A stretch of DNA of 64,000 nt, taken from assembly GCF_009870125.1 (NCBI RefSeq), contig NC_046679.1, positions 16,864,001-16,928,000 on the forward strand, read 5' to 3'. The stretch is from Drosophila pseudoobscura. Lineage: Eukaryota; Arthropoda; Insecta; Diptera; Drosophilidae. A model generated the notes under the pieces. It had not been told where the DNA came from and did no database searches. It saw nothing but the letters and a program-made list of their open reading frames with translations. The translations under genes were made by a program, and so were the position numbers. Of the stretch, positions 1-10,345 are shown in pieces. How positions within the stretch are numbered: the first letter of the stretch is position 1; the number at the start of each line of letters is the position of its first letter.

Positions 1-717
1 TGCGACCGAGAAGCTTCAGAAGAGTTCCGACGCCATTTGCGCACCTTTCGGGTCCGCAGGAAGATCGACGTGGATTCGATAGATGATGAGTACGCGCCCT
101 GGGTCCTCTTCAATACCCAGAAATGTGGCGAGCAAGTGGGCGAAAAGTTGCAACGTAACAAAGAACGGAAATGGTTTATCTCATCCGATCCCAGACTTCC
201 AACGCTGGGCACTCGCATTTTAGCTCCCACAGACTTCAATGGCTTATTGCGCGCTAAGGAGATGATTGTGACGCCCCCATCATCAGAGAATAACTATCAA
301 TTGCTGCGCTACAAGCAGGGTGTGGGCGAAGGCAGTGAGGAGCTGCCGCCTGGCAAGTGTTTTCCCCTGGAGGCAAACGCAGACTTTCTCAACGGAGTCA
401 GTTTCAACAAGGGATGCTATGTGGGCCAGGAGCTCACCGCCCGCATTCATCACTCGGGTGTGATACGTAAACGCTATATGCCCATACGTCTGACGGCTCC
501 ATTGGGGGCCAATCAGACGGTCCAGTCTTTAGCTGGGGCCAATCTTGGCCGCGTCTTTGGACATGCACATAACCACGGCGTCGCCCTGCTGCGCATTGAG
601 CAGGTTCTCAACGGTCACCAGGAGCTGATGGTCGATGGCGAGCGCTGCTTTGCCGAACGTCCCGATTGGTGGCCCAGTGACTTGCCAAGCAAGCGTCGCC
701 AGGCCTTAACAGATTGA
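1..717 (+). CDS. IBA57-like mitochondrial Fe-S cluster assembly factor (5' partial)
   Basis: The reading frame is open from base 1 and ends at TGA 715-717, so the N-terminus lies outside the window; 238 residues are visible. The diagnostic YgfZ/GcvT-fold signature KGCYVGQE sits near the middle, followed by the arm [12 protein letters not shown]. The conserved Cys of that signature is the family hallmark. By family knowledge IBA57 acts with ISCA proteins in the mitochondrial matrix to mature 4Fe-4S enzymes such as aconitase, lipoate synthase and complex I subunits. The fly orthologue is probably CG8043 (CAF17-type). The visible part covers the C-terminal two-thirds of a protein usually about 350 residues long. 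The next gene starts only 136 bp downstream on the same strand, which leaves little room for a separate promoter. Confidence 0.9.
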   Translation, partial: CDREASEEFRRHLRTFRVRRKIDVDSIDDEYAPWVLFNTQKCGEQVGEKLQRNKERKWFISSDPRLPTLGTRILAPTDFNGLLRAKEMIVTPPSSENNYQLLRYKQGVGEGSEELPPGKCFPLEANADFLNGVSFNKGCYVGQELTARIHHSGVIRKRYMPIRLTAPLGANQTVQSLAGANLGRVFGHAHNHGVALLRIEQVLNGHQELMVDGERCFAERPDWWPSDLPSKRRQALTD

Positions 718-853
718 CCAATACACGCTGAATGCGTTTAATTGTTTTTAGACTTAATTGTTATTTATTCTAGTAAAGATCATGCTCCTTCCTCACTGTC
801 AAAGCTTCCCAGTTTCTTTGTCTACGTTCGTTCTCTTGCAGGCTCATAATATA

Positions 854-1369
854 ATGGAGGCCGACCAGCCCAGCACCAGCAGCGTCAGCCTCAGCATAGA
901 CAATGATCTAGCCGATGAGGATCTCGTATTGAATGATGAGTCTGCTGAAATAGCCCGACTGCAGCTGCCCGAAGAGGATCGACAGCCACAAGATAAGCTC
1001 GAACCGCTGGAGGAGGACGAGCGCATTGCCAAGATCGACTTCCACTGCTCTGCCTGCGACATGCACGAGCTCGTACACTACTTTGGACGCCAGCCGCCCT
1101 TTGCGCTTGGCATTAAATACCTCGAGGACACCTACGTAATGCGCGATCCCTTCCAGCCGCCACCGCCTCGTTGGCAGTCCAAGCCCGAGTACTACATTGC
1201 GATGGGCTCCAAGTGCAGCAGCTGCTCGAAGGTGGTGTGTAAAGATGCTGCTTGTAGCTTCTACTACACAAGGACCGTTTGTCTGCCCTGTGGCAAGGCC
1301 GAGCTCAAGGAATGGCCCGTGGAGGCACAGGCCCGTTTACGGAAACAGCTGGAGGACAAGGATAAGTAG
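854..1369 (+). CDS. CDPF1 family (cysteine-rich DPF-motif protein)
   Basis: This encodes 171 residues. The N-terminal 65 are acidic and disordered (Ser/Glu/Asp-rich). The C-terminal domain has paired Cys motifs (CSAC, CSSC, CKDAAC, CLPC) and the defining R-D-P-F motif in VMRDPF, so it is a small zinc-binding-type domain of unknown biochemical role. I chose ATG 854 because a good 3' splice site (TTCTCTTGCAG) ends at about 841, just upstream, so the frame open to 758 is probably partly intronic. The gene is tightly packed behind the IBA57-like gene and convergent with the oxidoreductase at 1572-2864. An AATAAA at about 1508 is the likely poly(A) signal, so the two convergent 3' ends nearly touch or overlap. 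Confidence 0.85.
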   Translation: MEADQPSTSSVSLSIDNDLADEDLVLNDESAEIARLQLPEEDRQPQDKLEPLEEDERIAKIDFHCSACDMHELVHYFGRQPPFALGIKYLEDTYVMRDPFQPPPPRWQSKPEYYIAMGSKCSSCSKVVCKDAACSFYYTRTVCLPCGKAELKEWPVEAQARLRKQLEDKDK

Positions 1370-1571
1370 CCACAGGTCTCAGGACCTATTGGGAATTGGA
1401 AATTTGCATTTATTTATCTGATCTGTGATCTGATCTAAAAGTTAACATTTGTGAAGTGTGGGGTAGGTCTAATGTTTGTGCTACAAACTTGAATGGGTGA
1501 TTAAAAAATAAACAAACAGTGGAATAGTCGAAGAGTTAGCCTAAGCAACTGCATCATTTTATGGAACCCGT

Positions 1572-2864
1572 TCACTTGTTGGCCAGGATCTCGAATTTCA
1601 TGCCATGCTCGTGCTTCTCCAGTTCGCTAATGAGACTAGTCTTGGAGAAAGCGGCAGCCGGGGCCAAGACACCGCCGTTATTGGGCATCTTGTCGCTTTC
1701 CCGCAGGATGGTTACAGCGGTCGAAAGCAGCGCCACACATGTCGCTCCATAGCCCGGATTCATGCCAGAGACGCGCACCATCAATGTCTTAGTGGGCGGT
1801 ACGGTATACTGGTCCGTGCTCTCGGCCAGACGATCAGCCTGGGGCCATCCAATTGCCTTGAAGGTCATCTTAAAGTAGGTGCGCTCCATGGACTCCTCGC
1901 TGGGACCGTCGCGAGAGGCCAGGCCTCCCGAGAAGATGCCCGGATACTTGAGCAGCAAAGTGCGTCCAATTTGGAATTTCGACATCAATCCAAAAATGCT
2001 GGCAAACAGAACAACGGCGGCGGCAGCTATCCAAGAGGGAAATCCCACATAAGCGTGCATCTGTACGGGTCGCTTCTTGTCCTGGTCGTAGAGGAAACGC
2101 TGCGAGCGCATCACCACCGACCGATCGGAGCCGGGGAAAGGCAGACAGACCTTATCAACTTCTGTGGAGCGGAAGATCAACGGACGATGCTTCAGCAGCG
2201 GATAGAACTTGGGCAAGCGCTGGGGGAACAGCTTCTGCCGTATGCCACGCAGCTCGTCCGAATGTGCCAGCCCATAGACGGCACTCTCCCAGGTTCCATA
2301 GTTGAGACCAGCACGGGTGCCGGGACCGGTGCCCTCCTTGACGCCACTTTCCAAAAATGTTTCCACCGAATTGACCACGCCGTCGAAGTTCTTCTCCACA
2401 AAGACGACGCCCATGTCAGCTGGTATCGAGTCAAAGCCGCAGGCACTGACCACATACACACCACGTTCCTTGGCGCGCTTATCGTACTTCAGCTGCATCG
2501 TTTCCATGTACTGCGGTTCCCCGCTCACGTCCACGTGATGCGTACCTGCTTCGATGCAGGCGTTGACCACCTTCTCGCCATGGAATCGATAAGGACCCGC
2601 TGTGTTAACGACAATGCGACACCGCTTGGCCATTTCCAGCAGAGAGGTCTCGTCGTTGATATCTGCTATGAAGATGGGCGTCTGCGACAGATCTTTCTTG
2701 CTCTTGGCCCCCATTTGTTTCAGCACAGACTCCAGCTTCTCCCGGTTCCGTCCGGCGATGCCCCATCGCAGGCCGTTAAGCACGGTGACGGCTTCGAAAA
2801 CCGTATACTTCCCGGTGAAGCCGCTGGCGCCGAAAATTATGACATCCAATCGATCCGTTGCCAT
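1572..2864 (-). CDS. saccharopine dehydrogenase-like oxidoreductase (SCCPDH/CG2604-like)
   Basis: A single-exon gene of 430 residues, the usual size of the SCCPDH family. The N-terminus carries a Rossmann nucleotide-binding glycine motif GASGFTG (residues 12-18). It continues with the family segments NTAGPYRFHGE, HHVDVSGEPQYM and SACGFDSIPADMG. A hydrophobic stretch WIAAAAVVLFASIFGLM near residue 290 looks like a membrane or lipid-droplet anchor. The human homologue is lipid-droplet/membrane associated and its substrate is not settled, so only an NAD(P)-dependent oxidoreductase role is inferred. Start ATG 2862-2864 leads directly into the Rossmann strand. The opposite strand carries a long open frame (1605-2885) that is a codon-bias shadow. 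Confidence 0.92.
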   Translation of the reverse strand: MATDRLDVIIFGASGFTGKYTVFEAVTVLNGLRWGIAGRNREKLESVLKQMGAKSKKDLSQTPIFIADINDETSLLEMAKRCRIVVNTAGPYRFHGEKVVNACIEAGTHHVDVSGEPQYMETMQLKYDKRAKERGVYVVSACGFDSIPADMGVVFVEKNFDGVVNSVETFLESGVKEGTGPGTRAGLNYGTWESAVYGLAHSDELRGIRQKLFPQRLPKFYPLLKHRPLIFRSTEVDKVCLPFPGSDRSVVMRSQRFLYDQDKKRPVQMHAYVGFPSWIAAAAVVLFASIFGLMSKFQIGRTLLLKYPGIFSGGLASRDGPSEESMERTYFKMTFKAIGWPQADRLAESTDQYTVPPTKTLMVRVSGMNPGYGATCVALLSTAVTILRESDKMPNNGGVLAPAAAFSKTSLISELEKHEHGMKFEILANK

Positions 2865-4057
2865 TTCACTAGCTTTGACGTTTAGAAAATATGATTTCTA
2901 TTAGTTGGAACAAATCGTTATCTGATTGTCGTTGACGCCTGCTGCTTCTGCTGTCTGCGATTAAAAATATTCGGCATTATATTATGTACTATATAGATTT
3001 TGCCGCGCTAACCTTTACCACTGACTATTAATTCAGTCACTCTGATGATCTATTTATAGTATATCTGGTGTGTACATATCCATCGGTCAAGGGTCGGACG
3101 ATTAAAAGCAGCAAATCGAAGTCCAAGTGTTTTCCAATAGCCAGTTGTTCATGAGCGAGAGAATGAAAACGAACCAGTAAAGCGCATTGAATGGCCTCAA
3201 TGTGTGGGCGGCTACACACATGTATGTATTGCCGTCATAAACCTGTTTTCCCCTATTGATTTAGCTTAATGCGCAGTAAAAAATTACAAGTAGCATATAC
3301 AAATTTACAGAAGTAGGTCCAATAAGAGATAATTGATACTTTCAAGCCACAAGCAATAAAAATTCCATAACTTTCCGTTTGTTCAATTATTTTAAATTTT
3401 TTTATTATCGCGTGCACTAATTTTGGGAACTAGTTCACAACACGTCATCCCTTTTGGTCACACTAAGCTACTTCAAAACTGCCAACTCGTACTGAACTTT
3501 TGGCGCCCAACAGTTGCTATTTTTTAAACTCTAAAAATCAAAGATATTCGATTGTTCATGAACAGCCAATTGAGTTGACTAAGGTGACCATTTACGACCG
3601 CGTCCTCATGAGACAGCGTGTCCAGCAATGTTTTGCATGTGTTAGTATACACATACATCCGGACTTCTGTAATATGTCACTGTTACAAGTATATTTCAAA
3701 ACATTGCCCCGGCCACTTCCGCCCCCACAAAGGTCGAAAATCTGGGGATATTGACAAATCACAGGCAGGCAACACGCAGGAGGGTCGCGCGGCTGGTACA
3801 GGCAGAGGTGGAGCAGGCCCCATTCCCCACGCCTCACGCACGTTCCCCACGGTCTTTCCATCCATAAATATATACAAGATACTAATAATGTACTTGAATA
3901 TGTCTAAAGAATATCAATTTGAGAAAAGGTCTTAATAAATTACGTTTGATCTTCATATAAAATTAACGAAATAGGGTGTACAAAGGCCTATACCAGCAAC
4001 TTTGAGACTGTTTTTTTGTTTGTTGAACTATTTTGTTTAAACCTTGTTTTAGTCAAA
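2865..4057. other. intergenic, no gene seen
   Basis: AT-rich DNA upstream of the oxidoreductase gene. The short stretch 3700-3850 (ending of the type CCACTTCCGCCCCC followed by GAAAATCTGGGG) resembles internal sequence of DINE-1-like elements of obscura-group flies, but only from memory and with low certainty. Open frames here (such as 3500-3935) are short and lack any recognisable domain. Confidence 0.5.
3455..3465 (+). promoter_or_regulatory. core-promoter Motif 1 (M1BP-type site)
   Basis: TGGTCACACTA is an exact match to the Drosophila core-promoter Motif 1 consensus YGGTCACACTR, which normally lies at housekeeping transcription starts. It points rightwards. The nearest plus-strand coding start is 3.9 kb away (7399), so it would need a long leader or may belong to an unseen transcript. 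Confidence 0.5.
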
Positions 4058-4853
4058 ATACAATAAAAGCAAGGACTAAAAACTGGCTAGTTAAGTAGAA
4101 AATTGATTCATTAATCGTATAAAATTATGTGGGCATTGCTGAGAGATTTAGTTAGTCAGCATTATTCAATGGAATATCAAAATTGAGCAATATGAACGAA
4201 TTTCCTTTTCCGTTTGTTTTGATTGGCCTATTTCGCTACCTGTTTTTTGTTTGACTAATTTCGCTAAAACCTCTTTTTACGCAAAATGCAATAAAATCAA
4301 GTATTAAAAATAAGCCAGTTAAGTAGAAAATTTATTCATCAATGGTATTAAATTATGTGGGCACGGCTAAATGTTCTATCTGGCTTATAATATTTGACGG
4401 AACATTAAAATTAAGCAATATGGATTCCAATCCTTGAAGGAGAACGATTAACCTATTATAAGCCAAGGGGGTATTTACATTTTCCACCGAAAATAAAGAA
4501 AATGTAATCATTTTAGCGCAGCTCTTTTTGCAAGTTAAAGGGAAGGATAGGATGGATCTACAAGAAGAATTTACAATCGTTAATAGTTTTCGCCATTTAC
4601 CTCAAGTAGCTGAACTATTTAAATAGATGGGGCATAAGTGGGATAAGTTCGGGTTTTCATCATACGAGATGGTATATTGTAGTTGAAGAGCATAAACAGC
4701 AATTGCCGTACCAAGACAACAAATCAAGTATTTAAAACAAGCCGGTCAAGTAGAAATTTGATTCCTTAATCGGGCAAAAATATGTGGGCATGGCTAAATG
4801 TTCTATATAGCTAGTAATATCCGACGGATTATCAAAAACGAGCAATATGTAAA
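4058..4853 (+). repeat. three diverged copies of a ~140-bp repeat
   Basis: Copies at about 4058-4192, 4292-4424 and 4712-4853 share the same order of blocks: AATAAAA-CAAG, an A-rich run, AAGCCAGTTAAGTAGAAA, TTGATTCATTAAT, AAATTATGTGGGCA, GGCTAAATGTTCTAT (clearest in copies 2 and 3), and a shared end GAGCAATATG. Spacing is uneven (about 235 and 420 bp) and no coding frame runs through. It is an old dispersed or partly tandem repeat of unknown family. Confidence 0.75.
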
Positions 4854-4863
4854 ATAGAACTTG

Positions 4864-4932
4864 AATTCGTCAGTATATTTACGGTATATTTTGAAAATGA
4901 GGTATATTTCTGAGGGTCGGACCGTATATTTT
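4864..4932 (+). promoter_or_regulatory. GTATATTT (motif 6) promoter array
   Basis: Contains GTCAGTATATTT (exact Ohler motif 6, KTYRGTATWTTT), followed by TACGGTATATTTT, GAGGTATATTTCTGAGG and a CCGTATATTTT unit. The layout matches the arrays at 11120, 29374 (minus) and 40178 (minus). It reads rightwards and is a candidate promoter for the kugelkern-type gene, whose first coding exon begins after a 3' splice site at about 7370. Confidence 0.5.
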
Positions 4933-7369
4933 TTGTGTTGGCGTCGGCGTCGGTTGTGTTTTGAAGTTTTGCCCGTGAAATAAATATAAAAATATATATT
5001 AAAAAGTCTAGTTAACTTCGGCCGTCATTGAACAAAACAAAAGGTTAGTTGTGCCATTGGTGATACTAAAAATTTGGGAAGAGGAGACCCCTGCGAGTGG
5101 TGTCGGTGCAGACAGTTTTCTTTGTTGCGGTAGGATATGAAGCTTGGTGTAGATATTTTTTTTGCGCGTATAAACCAGGTGCCGGGCGGCGGCTAACGTC
5201 TCGTGAGTGTAAATGTTTGAGGGGAAAACGCGGGGCAAGCTGCACCCATAGATATGCAGGTTTCCTCAAATGCATTATTGTTAATTGCGGGTGCTGCTGC
5301 AACAGCAGCCGACGCGCCGCCATTTTAAAAAACGTACCCCGTATCTGAGCCTCCGAAGATTGCCTGCCTACTGGTACAGTGGTGGCAAAGCAAAAATGGT
5401 CGCATGTTGCATGTTGGTCGTGTCGCCTGAGCATAGAATAAACCAATAGTGTTATGTTTATATTATTGATTTCTTTCAATGCATTTAAAAATAGTAAATG
5501 CTATTCTGCTCCATACAAATTATCAATTATCTACCAATGTGCAGTGACGACTATTTTGGCGCGCACTGTGAGCCGCCTTTTCTCATACACTCGCACAAAT
5601 AAAAAACCGTTGAGGGAACTTTTTTGTTCTGATTTGTACAGGGAGAGGAAGGCCTGGTCTGTCTTATGTTTATGTTATTTCTGCTGATCCGATCAGAGCT
5701 CGTTGAAATTAATTAACAACTCGCGTTGAGTGTAGTTTCCACTACACACACGCATACTCGTACATACATGTGTACATGCATTTATGCTCTTGTTGTTTCT
5801 GAGTTTAATCAACTCTTTATTGCACTTGAACATACATATGTATGTACATATATAGGGACTGCGAAAAGTTTATGCAAGCATCTAAATGTAGATATACTCT
5901 TGCCCGCCACTGTACTCGCGAGCACACAAAACGAATATCAAAACAAAAAGAATTATTTGAAAGGGAGTAAGAGGGCGAGGGCTTGGCGCATAACTGCGCT
6001 TCATTGCCCACAGCGCATACATACATACATGCATTTGTATGCAGATATGCACGTGTACAACACACACACACACACAACTGATATCTGCCGAGTCGATGTA
6101 GTTGTGAATTTTTCTCGCCGGCAGCATCTTGCGCTGTTCGCAATTTTTTTGTGTGCCGTTTATATCTTTCGCATTGGATTGGCGCTTTCTAAAAAGAAAA
6201 CCCGAATGTGGCGGCTGCTCAATGCAATTTCTAGTGCACCCTACCCATCATTTTCCCCCATCCCGTCCTACTGCTGCACCCCCTTCAAGTGTCATCCACC
6301 TTGAATGCAACTAGTTTCGATACCCTTTACGTATGGTACATGCGACTTGATCCTGCTCTTAAATATAGATATTATTGAAAGTATACTAGTTTAGGTTGAG
6401 GCGGCTGCAAGATTCTTTCAGGGTATCCAAGCTTCGGTTGTGTGTATTTCCCGATTTACAGCTCGATCTAGTATGACAGGCAATGGGGGGTGTCAGGGAA
6501 GGGAATCGCGCATTTATTCTTCGTCTTCTTCGATATTTTACTTATTCTTCATTCCTTATGCGACCCAAAGCGTTTTTTATTTTTTATTTCATCTCTCTGG
6601 TTGGCAGAGGGAACAGAACAGAGGGGGCCACAAACACAGGTTTGTTCTGTTGATACTGTTGCGTGTTGGCCAGTGTTTGTTTTGGTTATGTCGCATTTTG
6701 TTTCGAATGCATTTAATGGAACGGAAGCCAGTGAAGAGTATGTTTGGGAGAGGGGAATCACTCAGGCAGAACCATAAAAGCGATTTATAATCAGCGCTGA
6801 TGAAAAACAGGGAAAAATATTCGGACTCTGCAAATGTTACATATGCAGGTATGTATTTGCCTGAATTGGTATTCCTTTGAGGCTGGCATATGTCGCTGGA
6901 TGAAGGGCAATTCCGAGTAATAATATTCTAATCTGTACCCATCATAAACGACAGCTGTCCCCTTAGGTAGTCTTATAGCTTACCGATTACCTGCGTTCCC
7001 TACTTAAAGACTGGTCAGGCTCTGTCCACAAGTAAGTTAAGCTCTAGACGTGAAACAGTCAAGACGCAACGCGAACAAGGAAACCCTAAGCGTATCCCAG
7101 ATTAGAACCAAATACAATAGCGCTAAGAAAAGTGGAAACACTTGGACCAACTGTGATAAAACAGCAACTGTGGTACGTGGGGTGGGGTGGTTTCCGAGCC
7201 GGTTTTCCGAGCTGCGCGAGGAATGCGATACGAACGACGTAAACATTACTCGACTCGGCTGTCAATTGAAACTTGTTTAGTTTTCTTTTCGATTTCTCTG
7301 CACTTGAAGTGTGAGAGACCTACTGTGAAACCTACTAATCGACTCTCCCCTTATGCTTTTTTCCTTGCA
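4933..7369 (+). other. probable 5' leader/first intron of the gene at 7399
   Basis: No coding gene is seen. A possible splice donor GTGAGTGT lies at 5203 and a strong acceptor TTTTTCCTTGCAG ends at about 7370, 29 bp before the kuk start. Between them are simple repeats (AC-rich at 6060-6078, TACATA/TATGTA tracts at about 5830-5850 and 6018-6030) and a DINE-1 fragment. The assignment as an intron is inference. Confidence 0.35.
6326..6436 (+). mobile_element. DINE-1-like fragment
   Basis: Begins GATACCCTTTACG and ends CTGCAAGATTCTTTCAGGGTATCCAAGCTTCGG, the typical 3' signature of Drosophila DINE-1/INE-1 (Helentron-associated) elements, with a short insertion inside the CTGCAAGGGTAT motif. About 110 bp remain, and it is non-autonomous. 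Confidence 0.7.
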
Positions 7370-7398
7370 GAGATCGTGCAACACGGCCAAAGTATCCG

Positions 7399-9063
7399 AT
7401 GCTAAGCAAAATGGCTCAACCAAACAATTCTAGTGGCGGCGGTGGAACAGGAGGAGTGTCCGCCAGTGGCTCGGGACGTCGCTTGCCGCTCTCACTAAGC
7501 GCTGGCACTGCTGTCAGCCGGTCCCAGCAGGGTTCAAGCAGTCCACAACGGAAGACAGAACCATTCGTGTCGCTCAAAAAATGCAGCGGACAGAGATCCG
7601 GACCGGCAAGCTCTGCTTCGAGTGGGTCCACCGCCAAGGAGGATGAAAAGAAGAGTATGAATGGCGTTAGCAAGTCCACCAATGGAAAGGAAAAGCCGCC
7701 GCAGAATGGCAACTCAGCCAAGGAGCAGAAGCCCAAGGAAAAGGTAGAAAAAGTTGCTGAAAGGAGGGACAACAAGGATACCCAAGAGAGCGTCACCAGC
7801 GAAAAGGAAGCCAAAAAGGCTCTTGCTAATACTGCCACTATTTCTGCTGCTCCTGCTGCTGCAGTTCCTAATTCTGCTGCAGCTCCAACGCCAATTGTAA
7901 AAGCAAAGACTGTCGAGGTTGACCTAACCATCGATCAGGCTGAGAATGATGTGGTTTTGGTCCCTGACCAGGTAACAGGCCCAGTGAAAGTGCAAGGGCC
8001 CACCACTCCCACCGGCGAGCGAAAATCGTTGCGCAAGGCGGCGGCCAGCCAGCCAAAAACTCCGACCAGCCAGCCAAGCTCCTCGCCGGTTCCGAAGAAA
8101 CAGACAGAAACAGCAGCGACTCCTCCAGAGCCACTTGAGGAGACTCCCGCTCCTACTACACCACAGGAGGATGTTGAAATGGAGCCGCTTACTGTGGATG
8201 CCTCACCGATACGCAGTGTGACAAGTGCTGTTGACCACCTTAATGCCCAGCCGGCTGCCACATCGACACCTGGACGCCGACTATTCGGTTTCGGGGGAAG
8301 CAGCAAGCCACCGAGCAACGAGGTCAACCTGGTCGCTCAGCCATGCAGTCCGGCCCCGGTACGCACTTTCGCACAGATCAGTGGCAGGCGCAGCATACGG
8401 AACACAGCCTCGCTGACACCGTCGAAGGTCGGAAGCTATAGATGTACCACCAACGATCTGGACACATCGACCAGCACAAATTACAGCATGAATGCTACAG
8501 TGGGATCGGATATACCCAACAGTTCATCTTTCTCCTTCTCGTTCTTTGGACGCGGACGCAAGCGAGAAAGGACACCGCCTCAACTGCTAGGTTCAAAGTC
8601 CACCACTGACTTGCCGCAGGATATGGAGACTTCGCCACCGAAGCGCGCCCGCTTTGATCTCTTCAGCCTGAACTTGGCCTCTCCGTTCTCTTTGCTGCGA
8701 TCGCGCTTCTCGAAGACCACCATCAGCTCTCCCCAGCGATTGCGTCTGGAACAGACCCCAGCCGACGGCGACGAAAATGGGAAAGTCCAGGACGTGCAGT
8801 GCATTGCTGTCGAAATGGATCAACAAGAGCTCAACATCTCTTCGGGCAGCGCTGAGGAGCAAGACCCAAAGGAGGTTACTGTGGGCCAGGAGGCAGGCCT
8901 GGAGACGCCTAAGAAGGCTGGAAGCCCAGACAAAGAAATCAACACCGAGCAGGAAATCAACGATGGCAACGCCGAATCTGATGGAGAGAATATTTCTCCG
9001 GCTTCAGAGTCTGCCGTGGAGGTATCCGTCGGCGAAAACCGTTCGCGCTGCTCAATAATGTAA
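7399..9063 (+). CDS. kuk: kugelkern-like farnesylated nuclear envelope protein
   Basis: An uninterrupted frame of 554 residues, low in hydrophobics and rich in Ser/Pro/Lys/Glu. The last residues RSRCSIM form a CaaX box (Cys-Ser-Ile-Met), predicting farnesylation. Basic clusters GRGRKRERTPP and SPPKRARF look like nuclear localisation signals. A charged Lys/Glu segment around residues 95-140 could be helical. Kugelkern/charleston of D. melanogaster is a lamin-like, farnesylated inner-nuclear-membrane protein of about this length, needed for nuclear elongation at cellularisation; the name rests on CaaX, size and composition, not on an alignment. A second in-frame Met lies at 7411. An acceptor at about 7370 precedes the start, so a non-coding first exon is likely. 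The flanking gene greatwall is also on the plus strand. Confidence 0.75.
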   Translation: MLSKMAQPNNSSGGGGTGGVSASGSGRRLPLSLSAGTAVSRSQQGSSSPQRKTEPFVSLKKCSGQRSGPASSASSGSTAKEDEKKSMNGVSKSTNGKEKPPQNGNSAKEQKPKEKVEKVAERRDNKDTQESVTSEKEAKKALANTATISAAPAAAVPNSAAAPTPIVKAKTVEVDLTIDQAENDVVLVPDQVTGPVKVQGPTTPTGERKSLRKAAASQPKTPTSQPSSSPVPKKQTETAATPPEPLEETPAPTTPQEDVEMEPLTVDASPIRSVTSAVDHLNAQPAATSTPGRRLFGFGGSSKPPSNEVNLVAQPCSPAPVRTFAQISGRRSIRNTASLTPSKVGSYRCTTNDLDTSTSTNYSMNATVGSDIPNSSSFSFSFFGRGRKRERTPPQLLGSKSTTDLPQDMETSPPKRARFDLFSLNLASPFSLLRSRFSKTTISSPQRLRLEQTPADGDENGKVQDVQCIAVEMDQQELNISSGSAEEQDPKEVTVGQEAGLETPKKAGSPDKEINTEQEINDGNAESDGENISPASESAVEVSVGENRSRCSIM

Positions 9064-9834
9064 ACAATGATAAACTCCCCTCCCGATCCCTTTCCTTTAG
9101 CTGATAAACTTATTTCCTAGCATATCCGTCATCCTTTTATGTAGTTTGTGTTTTGACAAAAATTACATGTTAAGAGTGAGCTGCAAACCACCCGCTTATG
9201 GCCATAGCCAGCACGTGCTGCGGCATTGGCTATTCTCTTCTGGCCAAAGGAAGAGCTAACGAAAGCCAGGCCCATCACGTGGCCGACCTGGCGGTGATTC
9301 GTCGCTGAATGGCTGAGCCTCAATCTGAAGCTTAGGCATCCAATGACGAATCGCTTGGCACCGAGAACAAACACCACCATCTCGTGTACCCAGAAAATGT
9401 GGGTACAAAAAGAAACTCATCAATATTTAGTCTGTAGTGTGGATAAAAATTCAAAGTTTTATGTTAAATGTACGAAATTTTTCCGTTAAATTAAATGCTT
9501 TCAATATGCTATTCAATAAACACAAAACACATACATGTAAAAACAAGATGCGTCAAAATGTAACGCGTATTTCATAAATAAAGGGCATTTTTAATAAATA
9601 CGTTTGGATTTGGTTTAATTTCAACAAAAAATGTGCCGTACTAAAATGACTACGTGTGCAAAAATTTTTTTTTTAATTTGTCTTAAAAAGTAATTGCTTC
9701 TTTGGTTTGAGGTCAAGCTCGTGCTCTACGTAGAAAACATATATGTATGTATTTGCCATCATGCTTTTCATTAGAAGTTACAAGCTGATTGATTTAATTA
9801 AAACAATTTTAAAAAATTTATTTTTTCGTTAAAA
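9064..9834 (+). other. 3' flank of kuk, no further gene
   Basis: The first 300 bp are fairly GC-rich and may be 3' UTR. From about 9420 the sequence is AT-rich with several AATAAA-like signals (for example 9515-9520 and 9577-9582). No convincing coding frame is present on either strand. Confidence 0.5.
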
Positions 9835-10345
9835 ATGGCACATGGTGAAGAATTTTCTGAGGAAGAACAGGGAATGAAATTAGCCGGCATGAGAACTGGT
9901 CGAATAGCTTCGCTAATTAATCGACATTGAAAAGCTATTTCAAAACTTTTAATAGATCCATTCGGTTACCATCAGAAAATGTGCAAAACGGCAGTTGCGG
10001 CAGTTTGCAACTGAAGACTTGATCGGCTGCAACAAAATCAAGGCAAAACTCGGGATTAACAATCCCCAGGAAACGTGTGAACGAAAAACTCCGCTTAACT
10101 AAACGCAAGTTCTGCGAGCTCGAGTTTAAAAATGTAATTTTCAGTGATGAAACAAAAATTAAATTTAGATGGATGGCCATCATAAGTACTGCAACTCGTT
10201 ACAAGGCAGTACGATGCCGTGAAGGACTTAAAACTAGCGATCGCTGTATTAACTCTACAAAACTTGGTAGGGGCAGCCCCGTAGGCTGCAGAAGCTTCAG
10301 AAGTATAAGGCTAACTCCATTACCTATTAAAAAAGTTAGTTTTCC
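9835..10345 (+). mobile_element. decayed Tc1-like transposase remnant
   Basis: At 9837-9929 the frame reads like the N-terminal helix-turn-helix start of Tc1 transposases (MAHGEEFSEEEQG, then GMRTGRIASLINRH). After internal deletions and frame changes, 10104-10175 encodes LTKRKFCE followed by VIFSDETKIKF, matching the conserved segment around the second catalytic Asp (W..VIFSDE). Stops and lost segments make it non-functional, and I could not define terminal inverted repeats. Confidence 0.7.

Noticed and set aside
1605-2885. 426-codon open frame on plus, antisense to the oxidoreductase gene
   Set aside because: Its composition (many His, Gln, Arg; no domain) is what codon bias of the opposite strand produces. 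The minus-strand protein has clear family motifs over the same bases.
5726-6304. 192-codon plus-strand frame
   Set aside because: The N-terminal part is translated CA/TACATA microsatellite (HTHTRTY-type repeats). It fits a leader intron better.
9129-9380. 83-codon minus-strand frame after kuk
   Set aside because: Short, with no homology recognised, and it lies in the probable kuk 3' UTR. The GC-richer base content is noted but is not enough.
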